64,000 nt of DNA from an uncultured Rhizobiaceae group bacterium (GTDB taxonomy: Bacteria > Pseudomonadota > Alphaproteobacteria > Rhizobiales > Rhizobiaceae), in the NCBI GenBank assembly GCA_938044775.1, contig CALIOE010000030.1, positions 1-64,000 on the forward strand, read 5' to 3'. Each line of letters opens with the position of its first letter. The stretch's first letter is position 1. A program made the translations under genes and the position numbers. The notes under the pieces were generated by a model. The model searched no databases, had not been told where the DNA came from, and saw only the letters and a program-made list of their open reading frames with translations. This document shows, in pieces, positions 34,361 to 43,799 of the stretch.

Positions 34361-36702
34361 GGCGATACCGCTTGCAGATCGCCACGGCGACCGGCTCGTT
34401 GCAGGATGGTTGCATCCTTGTGCACCCGAGAGGCCTCTACTGAATTCGACTCCAACCGACCTGCAGCATACCAGTTCAGTCTCATGCTGTTGGCGACCAC
34501 CACAATGGAGGAGGCCGACATGGCAATAGCAGCAATAAGCGGCGTTACATATCCGGCCATTGCCAGCGGTACTGCCAGGCAATTGTAGGCGATGGCAAGG
34601 CCGAAGTTTTGTCTGATCAGGCGCGAGGTGCGACACGCAATCGCGTGAGCAAAGGGGACGGACAGCAATGTGTCACGGGTGAACACGAAATCCGAAGCGA
34701 GACGTCCGACCTCGCTGGCAGACGCCGGTGCCATAGAGACATGCGCCGCCGCGAGGGCGGGAGCGTCGTTCAATCCATCACCCACCATCAACGTCTTCGC
34801 TCCATTCAGTCGAAGCTCGTTGACCGCGCGGATTTTTTCTTTCGGGGTCATATCGTGCTGAAAGCGCTGAACGGACAGTTCGTCCGCCACCGCTTCTACG
34901 CTGTTCTTGCGATCACCGGACATGACTTCGACTGCAAGCCGCTTGTTCAGCAGTCCAGCAATGGCTTCTGCGGCGCCGCCGCGTAGGCTGTCCGACAACA
35001 CGAAATCTGTCTTCACGCCATCCTCGGCGGCAAATGCAAGGGTGGCGATTTCGCTTTCATCGGGCTGCTCTGAAGTCAGTTCGGCGACCCAATGCGGACG
35101 CCCAAGCCGGATTCTCTTGCCCTCGAACATGGATTCCATTCCGTAGCCGGGAACTTCTTTCAGATCTTTCAGCGCAGGTGATGGGTGCCCGGCATATTCC
35201 TTTGCCAGTGCCTTTGCCGCGGGATGGGAAGACCGGGCTGCCATTGCAGCAAGCAGAGGCGCCTCGGCCGGATCAATATCTGGCCGGTTCATCAGACGCG
35301 GTGTACCCAGTGTCAGCGTACCCGTTTTATCAAAAACCACCGTGTCAATTTCAGAGAGCCGTTCAAACCCGCTGCCGTCTCGCATGAGTATGCCGGCCCT
35401 GAACAAACGGTTTGCACCGATGACGTGAACCACAGGAACCGCAAGACCCAGCGCGCAGGGGCAGGTAATGATCAGTACCGCGATGCCGGCATAGAGTGAT
35501 GAGCGCCAGTCACCGGAAGATATGATCATCCAGCCGACAAATGTGATCAGCGCCAGGAGATGGACCGCAGGTGCATATATACGCGCCATCCGCTCCGCCA
35601 GCCGGACGTAATGGCCTCGGCCGTTTTCGGCCGCCTCCATCATTCTTATGATCTCGGCAAGGAAGGATCCATCGGCATCACTGGTCGCCTGGATATCGAC
35701 AGGGCCGGTCAGATTCAGCACGCCTGCTTCAAGAACAGCGCCCGGTTTCGCCAGCTGACATTCGCTTTCCCCGGTAACCAGAGAACGGTCAACATCCGAC
35801 GTTCCGTCCACAATGCGACCATCGACCGGAAAGCGTTCACCCGGCAGGACACGAAGCTTCATGCCGATCTCGATGTCAGACCGGGCAATGAAGTCAAGTG
35901 AGCCGTCTTGCCGGATCAATGCGCCGCCATTTGACGTAAGCCTTGCAAGACTCTGAACCGAACTGCGTGCCCGTTCACGCATCAGGTTGTCGAGATAACG
36001 CCCAATGAGAAGGAAGAACAGCAGCATCACACAGGCATCGAAATAGGCTTCCTGCCCGCCGTTCAGGCTTTCAAAAATACCCATGCCAAGCGCCAGCAAG
36101 ACCGCCAGCGAGATCGGCACATCCATGTTCAGCCTCCGGGCAAGCAGTGCCCGCAGTGCGGAGCGAAAAAATGGCCGACCGGCAAACGCGACGGCCGGCA
36201 CGGCAATCAGACCGGACAGAAGGTGGAACAGCCTGGCGGTTTCGGCCTCGGCCCCGGACCAGACCGAGACCGAAAGCAGCATGATGTTTGCCATGGCAAA
36301 ACCGGCAACTGCCAGTGAGAGCAGCAGTTCCCTGCCGTCGGCAGCAACTGCCATTCCGACATCCGCGCCTGCCGTAAACAGCGTGCTCTCGAAACCCAGA
36401 CCATCGAGCGTCCGGATGAAGTCGAGACCGGGCCCCTTATCCGGGTTCCACGTTATCGAAACGCGGCGGGTCGACAGATTGGCTCTGGCCTTCTCTACCT
36501 GCGGCAGAGCCGACAGGGACCTCTCAATGCTGGAGATACAGGCGACACAATGCATGCCCGGCACGACAAAGCTGGTTAGCTTCAAAGAGCCGTCCAGGTC
36601 CCTCGACGTGGACCGCAGTTCATCTTCAGCCAGTTTTTCACTGGTGGATTGATGACCCGCAAGGGCAACATCCGTCCCCGATTGTGCACCACAGCACGTC
36701 AT
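34357..36702 (-). CDS. ccoI: Copper-transporting P1B-type ATPase CcoI/FixI
   Basis: The 781-residue ATPase has an N-terminal metal-binding domain with MHCVAC, the membrane copper site CPC (ITCPCALGLAV), the phosphorylation motif DKTGTLT, and the hinge VGDGLNDAPAL. It exports copper to the periplasm for the cbb3 oxidase copper centre. It overlaps ccoH and ccoS by four bases at each end. An N-terminal pair of cysteines (MTCCGAQ) precedes the domain. Confidence 0.96.
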   Translation of the reverse strand: MTCCGAQSGTDVALAGHQSTSEKLAEDELRSTSRDLDGSLKLTSFVVPGMHCVACISSIERSLSALPQVEKARANLSTRRVSITWNPDKGPGLDFIRTLDGLGFESTLFTAGADVGMAVAADGRELLLSLAVAGFAMANIMLLSVSVWSGAEAETARLFHLLSGLIAVPAVAFAGRPFFRSALRALLARRLNMDVPISLAVLLALGMGIFESLNGGQEAYFDACVMLLFFLLIGRYLDNLMRERARSSVQSLARLTSNGGALIRQDGSLDFIARSDIEIGMKLRVLPGERFPVDGRIVDGTSDVDRSLVTGESECQLAKPGAVLEAGVLNLTGPVDIQATSDADGSFLAEIIRMMEAAENGRGHYVRLAERMARIYAPAVHLLALITFVGWMIISSGDWRSSLYAGIAVLIITCPCALGLAVPVVHVIGANRLFRAGILMRDGSGFERLSEIDTVVFDKTGTLTLGTPRLMNRPDIDPAEAPLLAAMAARSSHPAAKALAKEYAGHPSPALKDLKEVPGYGMESMFEGKRIRLGRPHWVAELTSEQPDESEIATLAFAAEDGVKTDFVLSDSLRGGAAEAIAGLLNKRLAVEVMSGDRKNSVEAVADELSVQRFQHDMTPKEKIRAVNELRLNGAKTLMVGDGLNDAPALAAAHVSMAPASASEVGRLASDFVFTRDTLLSVPFAHAIACRTSRLIRQNFGLAIAYNCLAVPLAMAGYVTPLIAAIAMSASSIVVVANSMRLNWYAAGRLESNSVEASRVHKDATILQRAGRRGDLQAVSP

Positions 36703-37208
36703 TGAAGAGTGCCCGAAAGGTTTTGGTCAACGAGCAGCCGGGCATCTCGACGATAGGGTTTGCCGTCTATCAGACCGTCTACGCGCAAAAACCAGTTTCC
36801 GGGGGCAAGCTCGATACGGGCGGCATGGACGCCATCACCCAGAGCCGGAAGCGCAAGTTGCATGTCTTGCTGTTCGAAGGCCGGGCGGCCCACAGCAAGC
36901 TTTGATCCGGTCATGGTTGCCGAAATTCCATCACGGTCCAGCAATCGAAATGTCAGCACTCCGTTTTCGTAGGCAAGACGCGATGTCCACCCATGGCTTT
37001 TCTGCAGCTTTGCTGCGTCCAGTTCGGCGTTGAATTTCTGGCTCGCGACGTATGAGTTCTTCACGACCAGACCAGTCCAGCTGCTTGATGCAAGCACCGC
37101 CATGCCAATATTGACGGCGATGATCGTGCCAAAGAACAGCAACAGGCAGATCAACATGTGCCATCCAGTGAACCGGAATTCGGCGCGTTGACGTGAGAAT
37201 GGTCTCAT
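36699..37208 (-). CDS. ccoH: cbb3 oxidase assembly protein CcoH/FixH
   Basis: The 169-residue protein has one N-terminal membrane helix (GWHMLICLLLFFGTIIAVNIGMAVLA broken by polar ends) and a periplasmic beta-rich domain (GLVVKNSYVASQKFN), the FixH layout. It associates with the oxidase during assembly. It overlaps both neighbours by four bases. Confidence 0.93.
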   Translation of the reverse strand: MRPFSRQRAEFRFTGWHMLICLLLFFGTIIAVNIGMAVLASSSWTGLVVKNSYVASQKFNAELDAAKLQKSHGWTSRLAYENGVLTFRLLDRDGISATMTGSKLAVGRPAFEQQDMQLALPALGDGVHAARIELAPGNWFLRVDGLIDGKPYRRDARLLVDQNLSGTLQ

Positions 37209-38818
37209 TTCGAAATCTCCGGTGGCGCTTCAAACCGGGTGGCCGTGCTTGTGGTCTCGGCGCCGCGCAGGGCGGTTATCCTGAAGCTGAATTGAGTGCG
37301 CGATTCCGACAAAGCGTCAAGCGGCATGGTCACAAACAGTTTCAGTGCCCGCAACCGGTCGGCTGGCACCTCCACAAGCAGCGAATCGGTTGCCTTGTTC
37401 TCCGATCCGGCCAGCTTCATCACGGCGCCGGGGAGGCCTTCGGTTTCGATCCAGAATTGCCGCGTTTCGCCTCTCATGTTGAGGATCTTGATCTCGTAGC
37501 CGTTGCGAATGGATCCATCACTCAAAGTGACATAGAGCGGGTTGCGCGAGGGCAGAACATTGACTTCGAGCGTATCGCGCAATGCTAAAACGACAAGAAG
37601 TGCCAGACCAATTCCGCCATAAATCACCGCGTAGAGGTAGTTCCTCAGACGCATGAGAGTACGCCAATCGGTAGTCCTGATCGCATCAACCAGCCCGCCA
37701 TCAGCACCACGCACCCGCTGCGGCTGAACCTGATCGAAAACCTTGGTGCCGGTGATATCGGTCATGCTGCCGGAAGCACCGGCAAGCTGCATGTTGGCCG
37801 AAAAATCATCAAGCGTGCTGTAGGCAATAAGGCCCTTCTCCAGACCAAGCTTTGACATCACACCGTCGCAGGCATCGATGCATAGCGCGCAGGTGATGCA
37901 TTCCATCTGCTGGCCATCACGGATGTCGATGCCCATGGGGCACACCGCAACACACGCGTTGCAGTCAACACAATCACCAATGATTTCTCCTTTCGCGCGC
38001 AACCGCTTGGCATGGCGCGAGCGGGGCTCACCGCGCCAGCCGTTGTAGGTCACGGTCAGGGAGTGCTCGTCCAGCATGGCTGCCTGGATGCGTGGCCATG
38101 GACACATATAGGTGCAGACCTGCTCGCGCATGAATCCACCGAAAACGTATGTTGTCGCAGTCAGAATTGCGACGGTGATATAAGCCTCGGGAATCGCATT
38201 ACCGTTGAAGAGATCGACAAACAACGTCGGGGCATCGGCAAAGTAAAAAATCCAGGCGCCACCAGTGGCAATTCCGATCAGCAACCAGACCACGTGCTTT
38301 GATACGCGTTTCGTTATCTTGGATCCTGACCACGGCGCGGCATCAAGCTTGATGCGGGCATTGCGGTCGCCTTCAAAATAACGTTCGACAACGAGAAACA
38401 GATCGACCCAAACCGTTTGTGGACAGGTGTAACCGCACCAGGCCCGACCCAGCGTTGAGGTGACAAGAAACAGGCCAATTCCGGCCATGACCAGCAGACC
38501 TGCCACGTAGAAGAATTCGTGTGGCCATATCTCGATGAAAAAGAAATAGAACCGGCGGTTTGCCATATCGACCAGTACAGCCTGGTCCGGGGCGCCTGAA
38601 CCGCGATCCCACCGGATCCATGGCGTCAGGTAATAGATGCCCAGTGTGAGCGCCATGATCCACCATTTGAAACGGCGGAAGAACCCGTCGGCCCGTTTGG
38701 GGTGGATCTTCTTTCTGGCTTCATAGAGTGACCGGTTTTCCTTCGAATTGACGGCCTCGGCATCGAACTTTTCGATGCCGGCCTCAGCCGGTCGGGGTTT
38801 TTCCAGAGTGGTGGTCAT
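37205..38818 (-). CDS. ccoG: Membrane-bound Fe-S protein CcoG/FixG
   Basis: The 537-residue protein has several N-terminal membrane helices and two ferredoxin-type clusters (CVDCNACVAVCP and CITCALCIDACD), followed by a C-terminal Ig-like periplasmic domain. CcoG reduces copper on its way to the oxidase. The start lies directly after the ccoP stop (TAGATG). Confidence 0.95.
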   Translation of the reverse strand: MTTTLEKPRPAEAGIEKFDAEAVNSKENRSLYEARKKIHPKRADGFFRRFKWWIMALTLGIYYLTPWIRWDRGSGAPDQAVLVDMANRRFYFFFIEIWPHEFFYVAGLLVMAGIGLFLVTSTLGRAWCGYTCPQTVWVDLFLVVERYFEGDRNARIKLDAAPWSGSKITKRVSKHVVWLLIGIATGGAWIFYFADAPTLFVDLFNGNAIPEAYITVAILTATTYVFGGFMREQVCTYMCPWPRIQAAMLDEHSLTVTYNGWRGEPRSRHAKRLRAKGEIIGDCVDCNACVAVCPMGIDIRDGQQMECITCALCIDACDGVMSKLGLEKGLIAYSTLDDFSANMQLAGASGSMTDITGTKVFDQVQPQRVRGADGGLVDAIRTTDWRTLMRLRNYLYAVIYGGIGLALLVVLALRDTLEVNVLPSRNPLYVTLSDGSIRNGYEIKILNMRGETRQFWIETEGLPGAVMKLAGSENKATDSLLVEVPADRLRALKLFVTMPLDALSESRTQFSFRITALRGAETTSTATRFEAPPEISK

Positions 38819-39703
38819 CTATTCCGGTTTGGCCTTCTCTCCTCCACCGAGTCCGTGCACGTAAATTGCCAGCTGTTTGATACCGGCCTCTCCCAGGCGG
38901 TCCACCCAGGGCGGCATGACGCCCTGCTGCGGCCTTATGATCTGCGCGCGTATTGTAGCCCGCGTATTGCCGTAGAGCGAAATCGCATCCGCCAGATTGG
39001 GTCCGCCAAATTCGCGGTCACCCAGCCCGCCCTCGCCGTGGCAGGCAACGCAGTTCTCCTCGAAAACCGGTTGCCCTGTCTGGGCCAGAGCCGCGTCGTG
39101 CTCCTGACCAGAAAGCTTAAGCACGTATTCCGTGACTGCGCCAATCTGGTCGAGATCCAGGATTCCGTCGGCGCCAAAGGCCGGCATCTGTGAGTCTCTT
39201 GCATCATCATCTTCGCTGTTTCGGATGCCATGGGCAATGCTCGTGTAGATGGATTCCAAATCACCACCCCATAACCAGTCATCATCGTTGAGGTTTGGAT
39301 AACCCGGTCCGCCGGCAGCACCGGAACCGTGGCACTGCGTGCAATAGACTTTGAACAGAGATGCGCCACCTGCTGAGGCGAAGCGCGCCATTTGCTCGCT
39401 GCCCTGGATCGTCTCAAGGTCGCTCTCGCGCAGAAGCGCGACCTGTTCCTGACGGGCTTCGTTCACAGCCGCCATTTCGTTCTTCAATTGCAGCCGGTTG
39501 GTCTGTCCGGATATCCCCATGGTTGAGCCCTGTAAAAGGGGAATGGCCGGATAGTACAGCATATAGCCGACGGCAAACACGATCGTTGCGTAGAACGTCC
39601 AGAGCCACCAGCGTGGCAGCGGATTGTTGAGTTCCTTGATGCCGTCCCATTCATGGCCGGTCGTGTCGACACCGGTGGTCTCGTCGATTTCGTTTTCAGA
39701 CAT
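38819..39703 (-). CDS. ccoP: cbb3 oxidase diheme subunit CcoP/FixP
   Basis: The 294-residue subunit has an N-terminal membrane helix (WWLWTFYATIVFAVGYMLYY) and two c-type heme sites (CTQCH and CVACH). It passes electrons from cytochrome c to the oxidase core. I prefer the ATG at 39703 (MSENEID), with GAGG nine bases upstream; the ATG at 39712 overlaps that ribosome site. It overlaps ccoQ by eight bases. Confidence 0.95.
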   Translation of the reverse strand: MSENEIDETTGVDTTGHEWDGIKELNNPLPRWWLWTFYATIVFAVGYMLYYPAIPLLQGSTMGISGQTNRLQLKNEMAAVNEARQEQVALLRESDLETIQGSEQMARFASAGGASLFKVYCTQCHGSGAAGGPGYPNLNDDDWLWGGDLESIYTSIAHGIRNSEDDDARDSQMPAFGADGILDLDQIGAVTEYVLKLSGQEHDAALAQTGQPVFEENCVACHGEGGLGDREFGGPNLADAISLYGNTRATIRAQIIRPQQGVMPPWVDRLGEAGIKQLAIYVHGLGGGEKAKPE

Positions 39704-39857
39704 CTTTGTCATCCTCTTTCAACGGAATCATCGACACGTCTTCCGCAACTTTTTTCGAACCCGGTCTGAAGGTAAAAATGATCACCGCAATAAACAGGAC
39801 AAAGAGGTAGAGCAGGCCCCAGGAATCGGCGATCTGGCGAAATGTGGAATAGTCCAT
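39696..39857 (-). CDS. ccoQ: cbb3 oxidase small subunit CcoQ/FixQ
   Basis: This 53-codon gene lies between ccoO and ccoP. The product begins MDYSTFRQIADSWGLLY, has one membrane helix (LFVLFIAVIIFTF) and a charged tail (LKEDDKDV), as in CcoQ, which stabilises the complex. It starts 10 bases after ccoO and its stop overlaps the ccoP start by eight bases. Confidence 0.93.
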   Translation of the reverse strand: MDYSTFRQIADSWGLLYLFVLFIAVIIFTFRPGSKKVAEDVSMIPLKEDDKDV

Positions 39858-39867
39858 GATGGCCTCC

Positions 39868-40599
39868 TCAGCGCAGGTTTTCTTCTTGTTGATAGGCTTT
39901 CAGATCCACCAGCGTTCCCAGCATCTGAAGATAGGCAACCAGCGCGTCCATTTCGGTCAGCTGTGTCGGATTGCCGTCAAAATCCCGGATCGAGATTTTC
40001 GCATAACGCTCTTCCAGACCATCGGTGTCGGCGTCCGGGTTGGCCTGCGCCTGCATGTCGGCCACAGCGTTCTCGATCATCTCGTCAGAATACGGAACAC
40101 CAACAGTCCGATTGGCCTTCAGGTGCGCCCCGAAGTTGTCCGTGGTCAGCGGCGTCGCAGCCAGAAACGAATAAGGCGGCATGATCGATTCCGGAACAAC
40201 ACTTTGCGGATTGATCAGATGCTGAACATGCCACTCATCGGAATAGCGTCCACCCACCCTGGCAAGGTCAGGTCCCGTCCGTTTCGATCCCCATTGGAAC
40301 GGGTGGTCATACATGCTTTCCGCAGCCAGGGAATAATGGCCGTAGCGCTCGACCTCGTCCCGGAACGGGCGGATCATCTGGCTGTGACACAGATAGCATC
40401 CTTCGCGGATGTAAATGTTACGGCCGGCAAGTTCGAGCGGGGTATAGGGACGCATGCCCTCGACCTTCTCAATCGTGTTTTTGACGTAGAACAACGGTGC
40501 GATCTCGACGATACCGCCGATCAGAACCGCGACCAGAGAGCCGACAAAGAGCAATGAGAGATTGCGTTCGAGCTTTTTGTGTTTTTCAAGAAATGACAT
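39868..40599 (-). CDS. ccoO: cbb3 oxidase monoheme subunit CcoO/FixO
   Basis: The 243-residue subunit has an N-terminal membrane anchor ([21 protein letters not shown]) and one c-type heme motif CYLCH in [15 protein letters not shown]; the axial Met may be in [11 protein letters not shown]. The ATG (MSFLEKHKK) gives the normal N-terminus, and the open frame further upstream is not used. It follows ccoN by 10 bases. Confidence 0.96.
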   Translation of the reverse strand: MSFLEKHKKLERNLSLLFVGSLVAVLIGGIVEIAPLFYVKNTIEKVEGMRPYTPLELAGRNIYIREGCYLCHSQMIRPFRDEVERYGHYSLAAESMYDHPFQWGSKRTGPDLARVGGRYSDEWHVQHLINPQSVVPESIMPPYSFLAATPLTTDNFGAHLKANRTVGVPYSDEMIENAVADMQAQANPDADTDGLEERYAKISIRDFDGNPTQLTEMDALVAYLQMLGTLVDLKAYQQEENLR

Positions 40600-40609
40600 A
40601 ATCCGGCCC

Positions 40610-42238
40610 CTACTCTGCAGCCACGGGAGCGGGTGCCAACTGGCCTCCGCCCATCGGCACTTCGTTGCGCACATCGCCCCGAATGGTGCGCCAGACGTTG
40701 TAGGCCATGATCAGCGCACCGCAGAGATACAGCAAGCCGCCAATGGTGCGCATGACATATTCCGGATGAATGGCGGAAACCGTTTCGATGAAGGAGTTCA
40801 CCAGGAAACCCTGATCATCATATTCGCGCCACATCAGGCCCTGTGTTATGCCCGCTACCCACAAGACTGCGGCGTAGATGACGATGCCGATGGTCGCCAG
40901 CCAGAGATGCCAGTTGACCAGCCTCAGTGAATACAGCCGCTCGCGGTTCCAGAGCTTAGGAACAAGATAATAGAGAGCGCCAAAGGTGATCATTCCGTTC
41001 CAGCCAAGCGCACCGGAATGCACGTGACCAATTGTCCAGTCTGTGTAGTGAGACAGGGAGTTGACCGACTTGATCGACATCATCGGACCTTCGAATGTGG
41101 ACATGCCGTAAAACGCCAGCGAAATCACAAACATACGCAGGATCGGATCCGTCCGGAGCTTGTCCCAGGCCCCTTGCAGCGTCATCAGTCCATTGATCAT
41201 GCCGCCCCAGGAGGGCATCCACAGCATGATCGAAAATACCATTCCCAATGTCTGAGCCCAGTCCGGAAGGGCGGTATAATGCAGATGGTGCGGCCCGGCC
41301 CAGATGTACAGGAAGATCAGGGCCCAGAAGTGAATGATCGACAAGCGATAGGAGAACACGGGGCGGTTAGCCTGCTTGGGAACAAAGTAGTACATCATGC
41401 CGAGAAAGCCGGCCGTCAGGAAAAACCCGACCGCGTTGTGTCCGTACCACCATTGTGTCAACGCATCCTGCACGCCAGCGAAGGCTGAATAGCTCTTAGA
41501 TCCAAGAAACGAGACAGGCACTGCAGCATTATTGACCAGATGCAGCATTGCCACGGTGATGATAAATGACAGGAAGAACCAGTTGGCCACATAAATGTGT
41601 GGCTCCTTGCGGCGCACGATGGTGCCCATGAAGACGACCAGGTAGGCGACCCAGACAACGGTCAACCACAGGTCCACATACCATTCCGGCTCGGCATATT
41701 CCTTGGATTGCGTGGAGCCCAGCAGATAACCCGTTGCCGCCATGACGATGAAGAGCTGGTAACCCCAGAAGACAAACCACGCGAGGTTGCCGCCAAACAG
41801 ACGGGCACGGCATGTGCGCTGGACCACATAGAAGCTGGTGCAGATGAGCGCGTTGCCGCCGAAGGCAAATATCACCGCAGACGTGTGGACCGGACGCAAA
41901 CGCCCGAAATTCAGCCACGGTTCAATGTTGAATTGAGGCCAGGCCAGCTGTGCGGCAATGATAACACCGACAAGAAAACCGGTAATGCCCCAAAACAGCG
42001 TGGCAATTGTGCCGTAGCGGATCACATCATCCATGTAACCGGATGTATCGCGCGCGGCCACTGATTGTCCGGCCGGAGCGAATTCGACCCGGCGAAACAG
42101 AACGACCGTGGCAATGGCAAGAATCGCAAAAAGTATCCAGGCATGGGCCCTGAAAAGATCATCCTGGGCAAAACCTGCGGCCAGAAATGTAAGGAATGCC
42201 GCGATTCCCACCACGACTGCTTCAGTTCCGTTTCGCAT
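40610..42238 (-). CDS. ccoN: cbb3 oxidase catalytic subunit CcoN/FixN
   Basis: The 542-residue integral membrane protein is the heme-copper oxidase core, with twelve-helix layout and the conserved [26 protein letters not shown] and [11 protein letters not shown] segments that carry the heme b, heme b3 and CuB histidines. It reduces oxygen with high affinity. It is the first gene of ccoNOQPGHIS. An FNR-type box lies 66-79 bases upstream of its start. Confidence 0.97.
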   Translation of the reverse strand: MRNGTEAVVVGIAAFLTFLAAGFAQDDLFRAHAWILFAILAIATVVLFRRVEFAPAGQSVAARDTSGYMDDVIRYGTIATLFWGITGFLVGVIIAAQLAWPQFNIEPWLNFGRLRPVHTSAVIFAFGGNALICTSFYVVQRTCRARLFGGNLAWFVFWGYQLFIVMAATGYLLGSTQSKEYAEPEWYVDLWLTVVWVAYLVVFMGTIVRRKEPHIYVANWFFLSFIITVAMLHLVNNAAVPVSFLGSKSYSAFAGVQDALTQWWYGHNAVGFFLTAGFLGMMYYFVPKQANRPVFSYRLSIIHFWALIFLYIWAGPHHLHYTALPDWAQTLGMVFSIMLWMPSWGGMINGLMTLQGAWDKLRTDPILRMFVISLAFYGMSTFEGPMMSIKSVNSLSHYTDWTIGHVHSGALGWNGMITFGALYYLVPKLWNRERLYSLRLVNWHLWLATIGIVIYAAVLWVAGITQGLMWREYDDQGFLVNSFIETVSAIHPEYVMRTIGGLLYLCGALIMAYNVWRTIRGDVRNEVPMGGGQLAPAPVAAE

Positions 42239-42303
42239 GAGTTCCGGACTCCCTTTTGCCGGCTGGGTACGCCTTGATGTGGCAATCCGGCCGCGACTTT
42301 TCC

Positions 42304-42317
42304 TTGATCTGCATCAA
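42304..42317. promoter_or_regulatory. FNR/FixK box upstream of ccoN
   Basis: TTGATCTGCATCAA is a perfect TTGAT-N4-ATCAA match to the FNR/FixK/Anr site. Its centre is about 72 bases from the ccoN start, allowing a class II (-41.5) position with a leader of some 30 bases, and it faces the hemerythrin-like gene on the other side as well. The FnrN-type regulator nearby is the likely activator at low oxygen. Confidence 0.9.
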
Positions 42318-42432
42318 AGAAAATGTTGACGCCATTCTCCAATCTTGCCTCCAGCACGAAATGAATCAACCCGGAACCATCGGGGAACCCGATACTCCGT
42401 TCTGTCGCATGACACTTTCTGGAGAGGCGATC

Positions 42433-42897
42433 TTGGATACATCTGCAGCAAACGAGGTGGCCAAAGAGCTGGGCTTTCATCACCGGTGCCAGACCGCCTT
42501 GTGCAATACCCTTGAAAGCATTGCTGACAACCTCCCCTCGTCTGTAGACAATCAGCAGTGTCTGAGTGTAGCCCGGCGAATTTTTTCGACTGTTCGCAAA
42601 GCACATGAATTTGAGGAGCGGACCCTGTTTCCCTTGCTCGAAGCATTGCCGCAACCGGTCGACGGATTGCATGACAGCCTCGAACGACTGCGTTTTGAGC
42701 ACTGGGAAGATGAGAGCTTTGCTGAAGAAGTCAGCGAAAGTCTGCGCGAATACGGCGCCGGCGGGAACAGGGCTGACGGTGAAAAGCTGGCCTATATGCT
42801 GCGCGGATTTTTTGAGGGACTGCGGCGACACATGGCTTTTGAGGCGGAGCATCTGCTGCCGCTTTTGCAAACCGGCACGGCAACGCAGCGCTCTTAA
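42433..42897 (+). CDS. Hemerythrin-like domain protein
   Basis: The protein is a four-helix-bundle hemerythrin HHE-type protein with candidate di-iron ligands in ELGFHHRCQTAL, KAHEFEERTLFPLL, LRFEHWEDE and HMAFEAEHLLPLL. Such proteins bind oxygen or nitric oxide or take part in Fe-S repair. The frame is open from 42256, with ATG at 42361 and 42409, but a TTG at 42433 with GGAGAGG before it is the best start. It is divergent from ccoN and shares the FNR box, so low-oxygen induction is likely. Confidence 0.72.
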   Translation: MDTSAANEVAKELGFHHRCQTALCNTLESIADNLPSSVDNQQCLSVARRIFSTVRKAHEFEERTLFPLLEALPQPVDGLHDSLERLRFEHWEDESFAEEVSESLREYGAGGNRADGEKLAYMLRGFFEGLRRHMAFEAEHLLPLLQTGTATQRS

Positions 42898-42935
42898 CCG
42901 GCCCGGCGGACGTCTTTCGCCAGAGCCGAAGCCCG

Positions 42936-43673
42936 TCAGGAACCGACGTGTCGACTGGCGCGATCGAGCCTGTTGATGTCGGGAACCTTGATGGTACGCC
43001 GGTCCTCAATTTCAATGATACCGCGCTTACGCAGATTGGTCAGTTGACGGCTGACCGTCTCGGTGGTCAATCCCAGGAAGTCGGCAATGTCCGCGCGTCT
43101 CAAAGGAAGTTCCAGCACGCGGGACTGGTCGTCACCGTTGTATTCCGGATCGATATTGGTTGCGATCAATAAAATGAAGCTGGCGACTTTCTCGACAGCG
43201 CTTTTGCGCCCCAGGGTCAGCAGCCATTCCCGGGCCTCGTTCAGCTCTTCCAGATTTTGCTGGTGCAGGCGGTGCTGCATGTCCGGCGCCTCATGCAGCA
43301 TGTCTTCCAGAACCGACTTTGGAAAGGAACACAGGCGCACATTCGTGGCCGCTTCCATGGTAACCTGGTTTTGTTCGGAAAACGGGCGGCCCATGAAATC
43401 AGGCGCAAACTGAAGGCCGACGATCTGCTGGCGGCCATCGCTCATCAGCTTAGTCAGCTTCACAACCCCACTGAGGATATTGGAGTAGGATTCCTGATCC
43501 TCAAAGGTATTGTGCAGTTCCTCCTCGCGGGAATGGGCCGACTTGGTAGTATGGCGACTCAATCGGGTCAGCTGATCAGACGTCAACGCTCCGCAAACAC
43601 CTTTGTGGCGCGCTTCGCAGGCCTGACAGATAATCGGAATATCGGAATTGTGAATGTCTTTCCGCTCCGTCAT
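42936..43673 (-). CDS. fnrN: FNR-type oxygen-responsive regulator (FnrN-like)
   Basis: The 245-residue CRP/FNR protein has an N-terminal cysteine cluster CQACEARHKGVC and a further Cys in VRLCSFPKS, the four ligands of an oxygen-labile [4Fe-4S] cluster. The C-terminal helix-turn-helix reads DIADFLGLTTETVSRQLTNLRKRG, with the E--SR contact of FNR proteins for TTGAT half-sites. It should activate the ccoNOQPGHIS operon and perhaps the hemerythrin-like gene when oxygen falls. The ATG at MTERKD is chosen; an upstream extension of 23 codons lacks support. Confidence 0.93.
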   Translation of the reverse strand: MTERKDIHNSDIPIICQACEARHKGVCGALTSDQLTRLSRHTTKSAHSREEELHNTFEDQESYSNILSGVVKLTKLMSDGRQQIVGLQFAPDFMGRPFSEQNQVTMEAATNVRLCSFPKSVLEDMLHEAPDMQHRLHQQNLEELNEAREWLLTLGRKSAVEKVASFILLIATNIDPEYNGDDQSRVLELPLRRADIADFLGLTTETVSRQLTNLRKRGIIEIEDRRTIKVPDINRLDRASRHVGS

Positions 43674-43799
43674 AGTATTTGAAATTCCTGCAGCCTTGAT
43701 GGCCCGACTATCACTGAGTCCCCCGGCTTTGCCAAGCACCATTTCCTGCCCATCAAATCAAGCGATCTCCCACCGCCACGCCGGTTGGATTTGTCAGGT

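Noticed and set aside
42022-42870. 282-codon minus-strand frame across ccoN start and the hemerythrin-like gene
   Set aside because: It spans the FNR box and runs antisense to the hemerythrin-like gene; no motif supports it.
43674-43799. FNR-like half sites upstream of fnrN
   Set aside because: TTGAT and ATCA occur but with eight bases between them rather than four, so autoregulation cannot be claimed.
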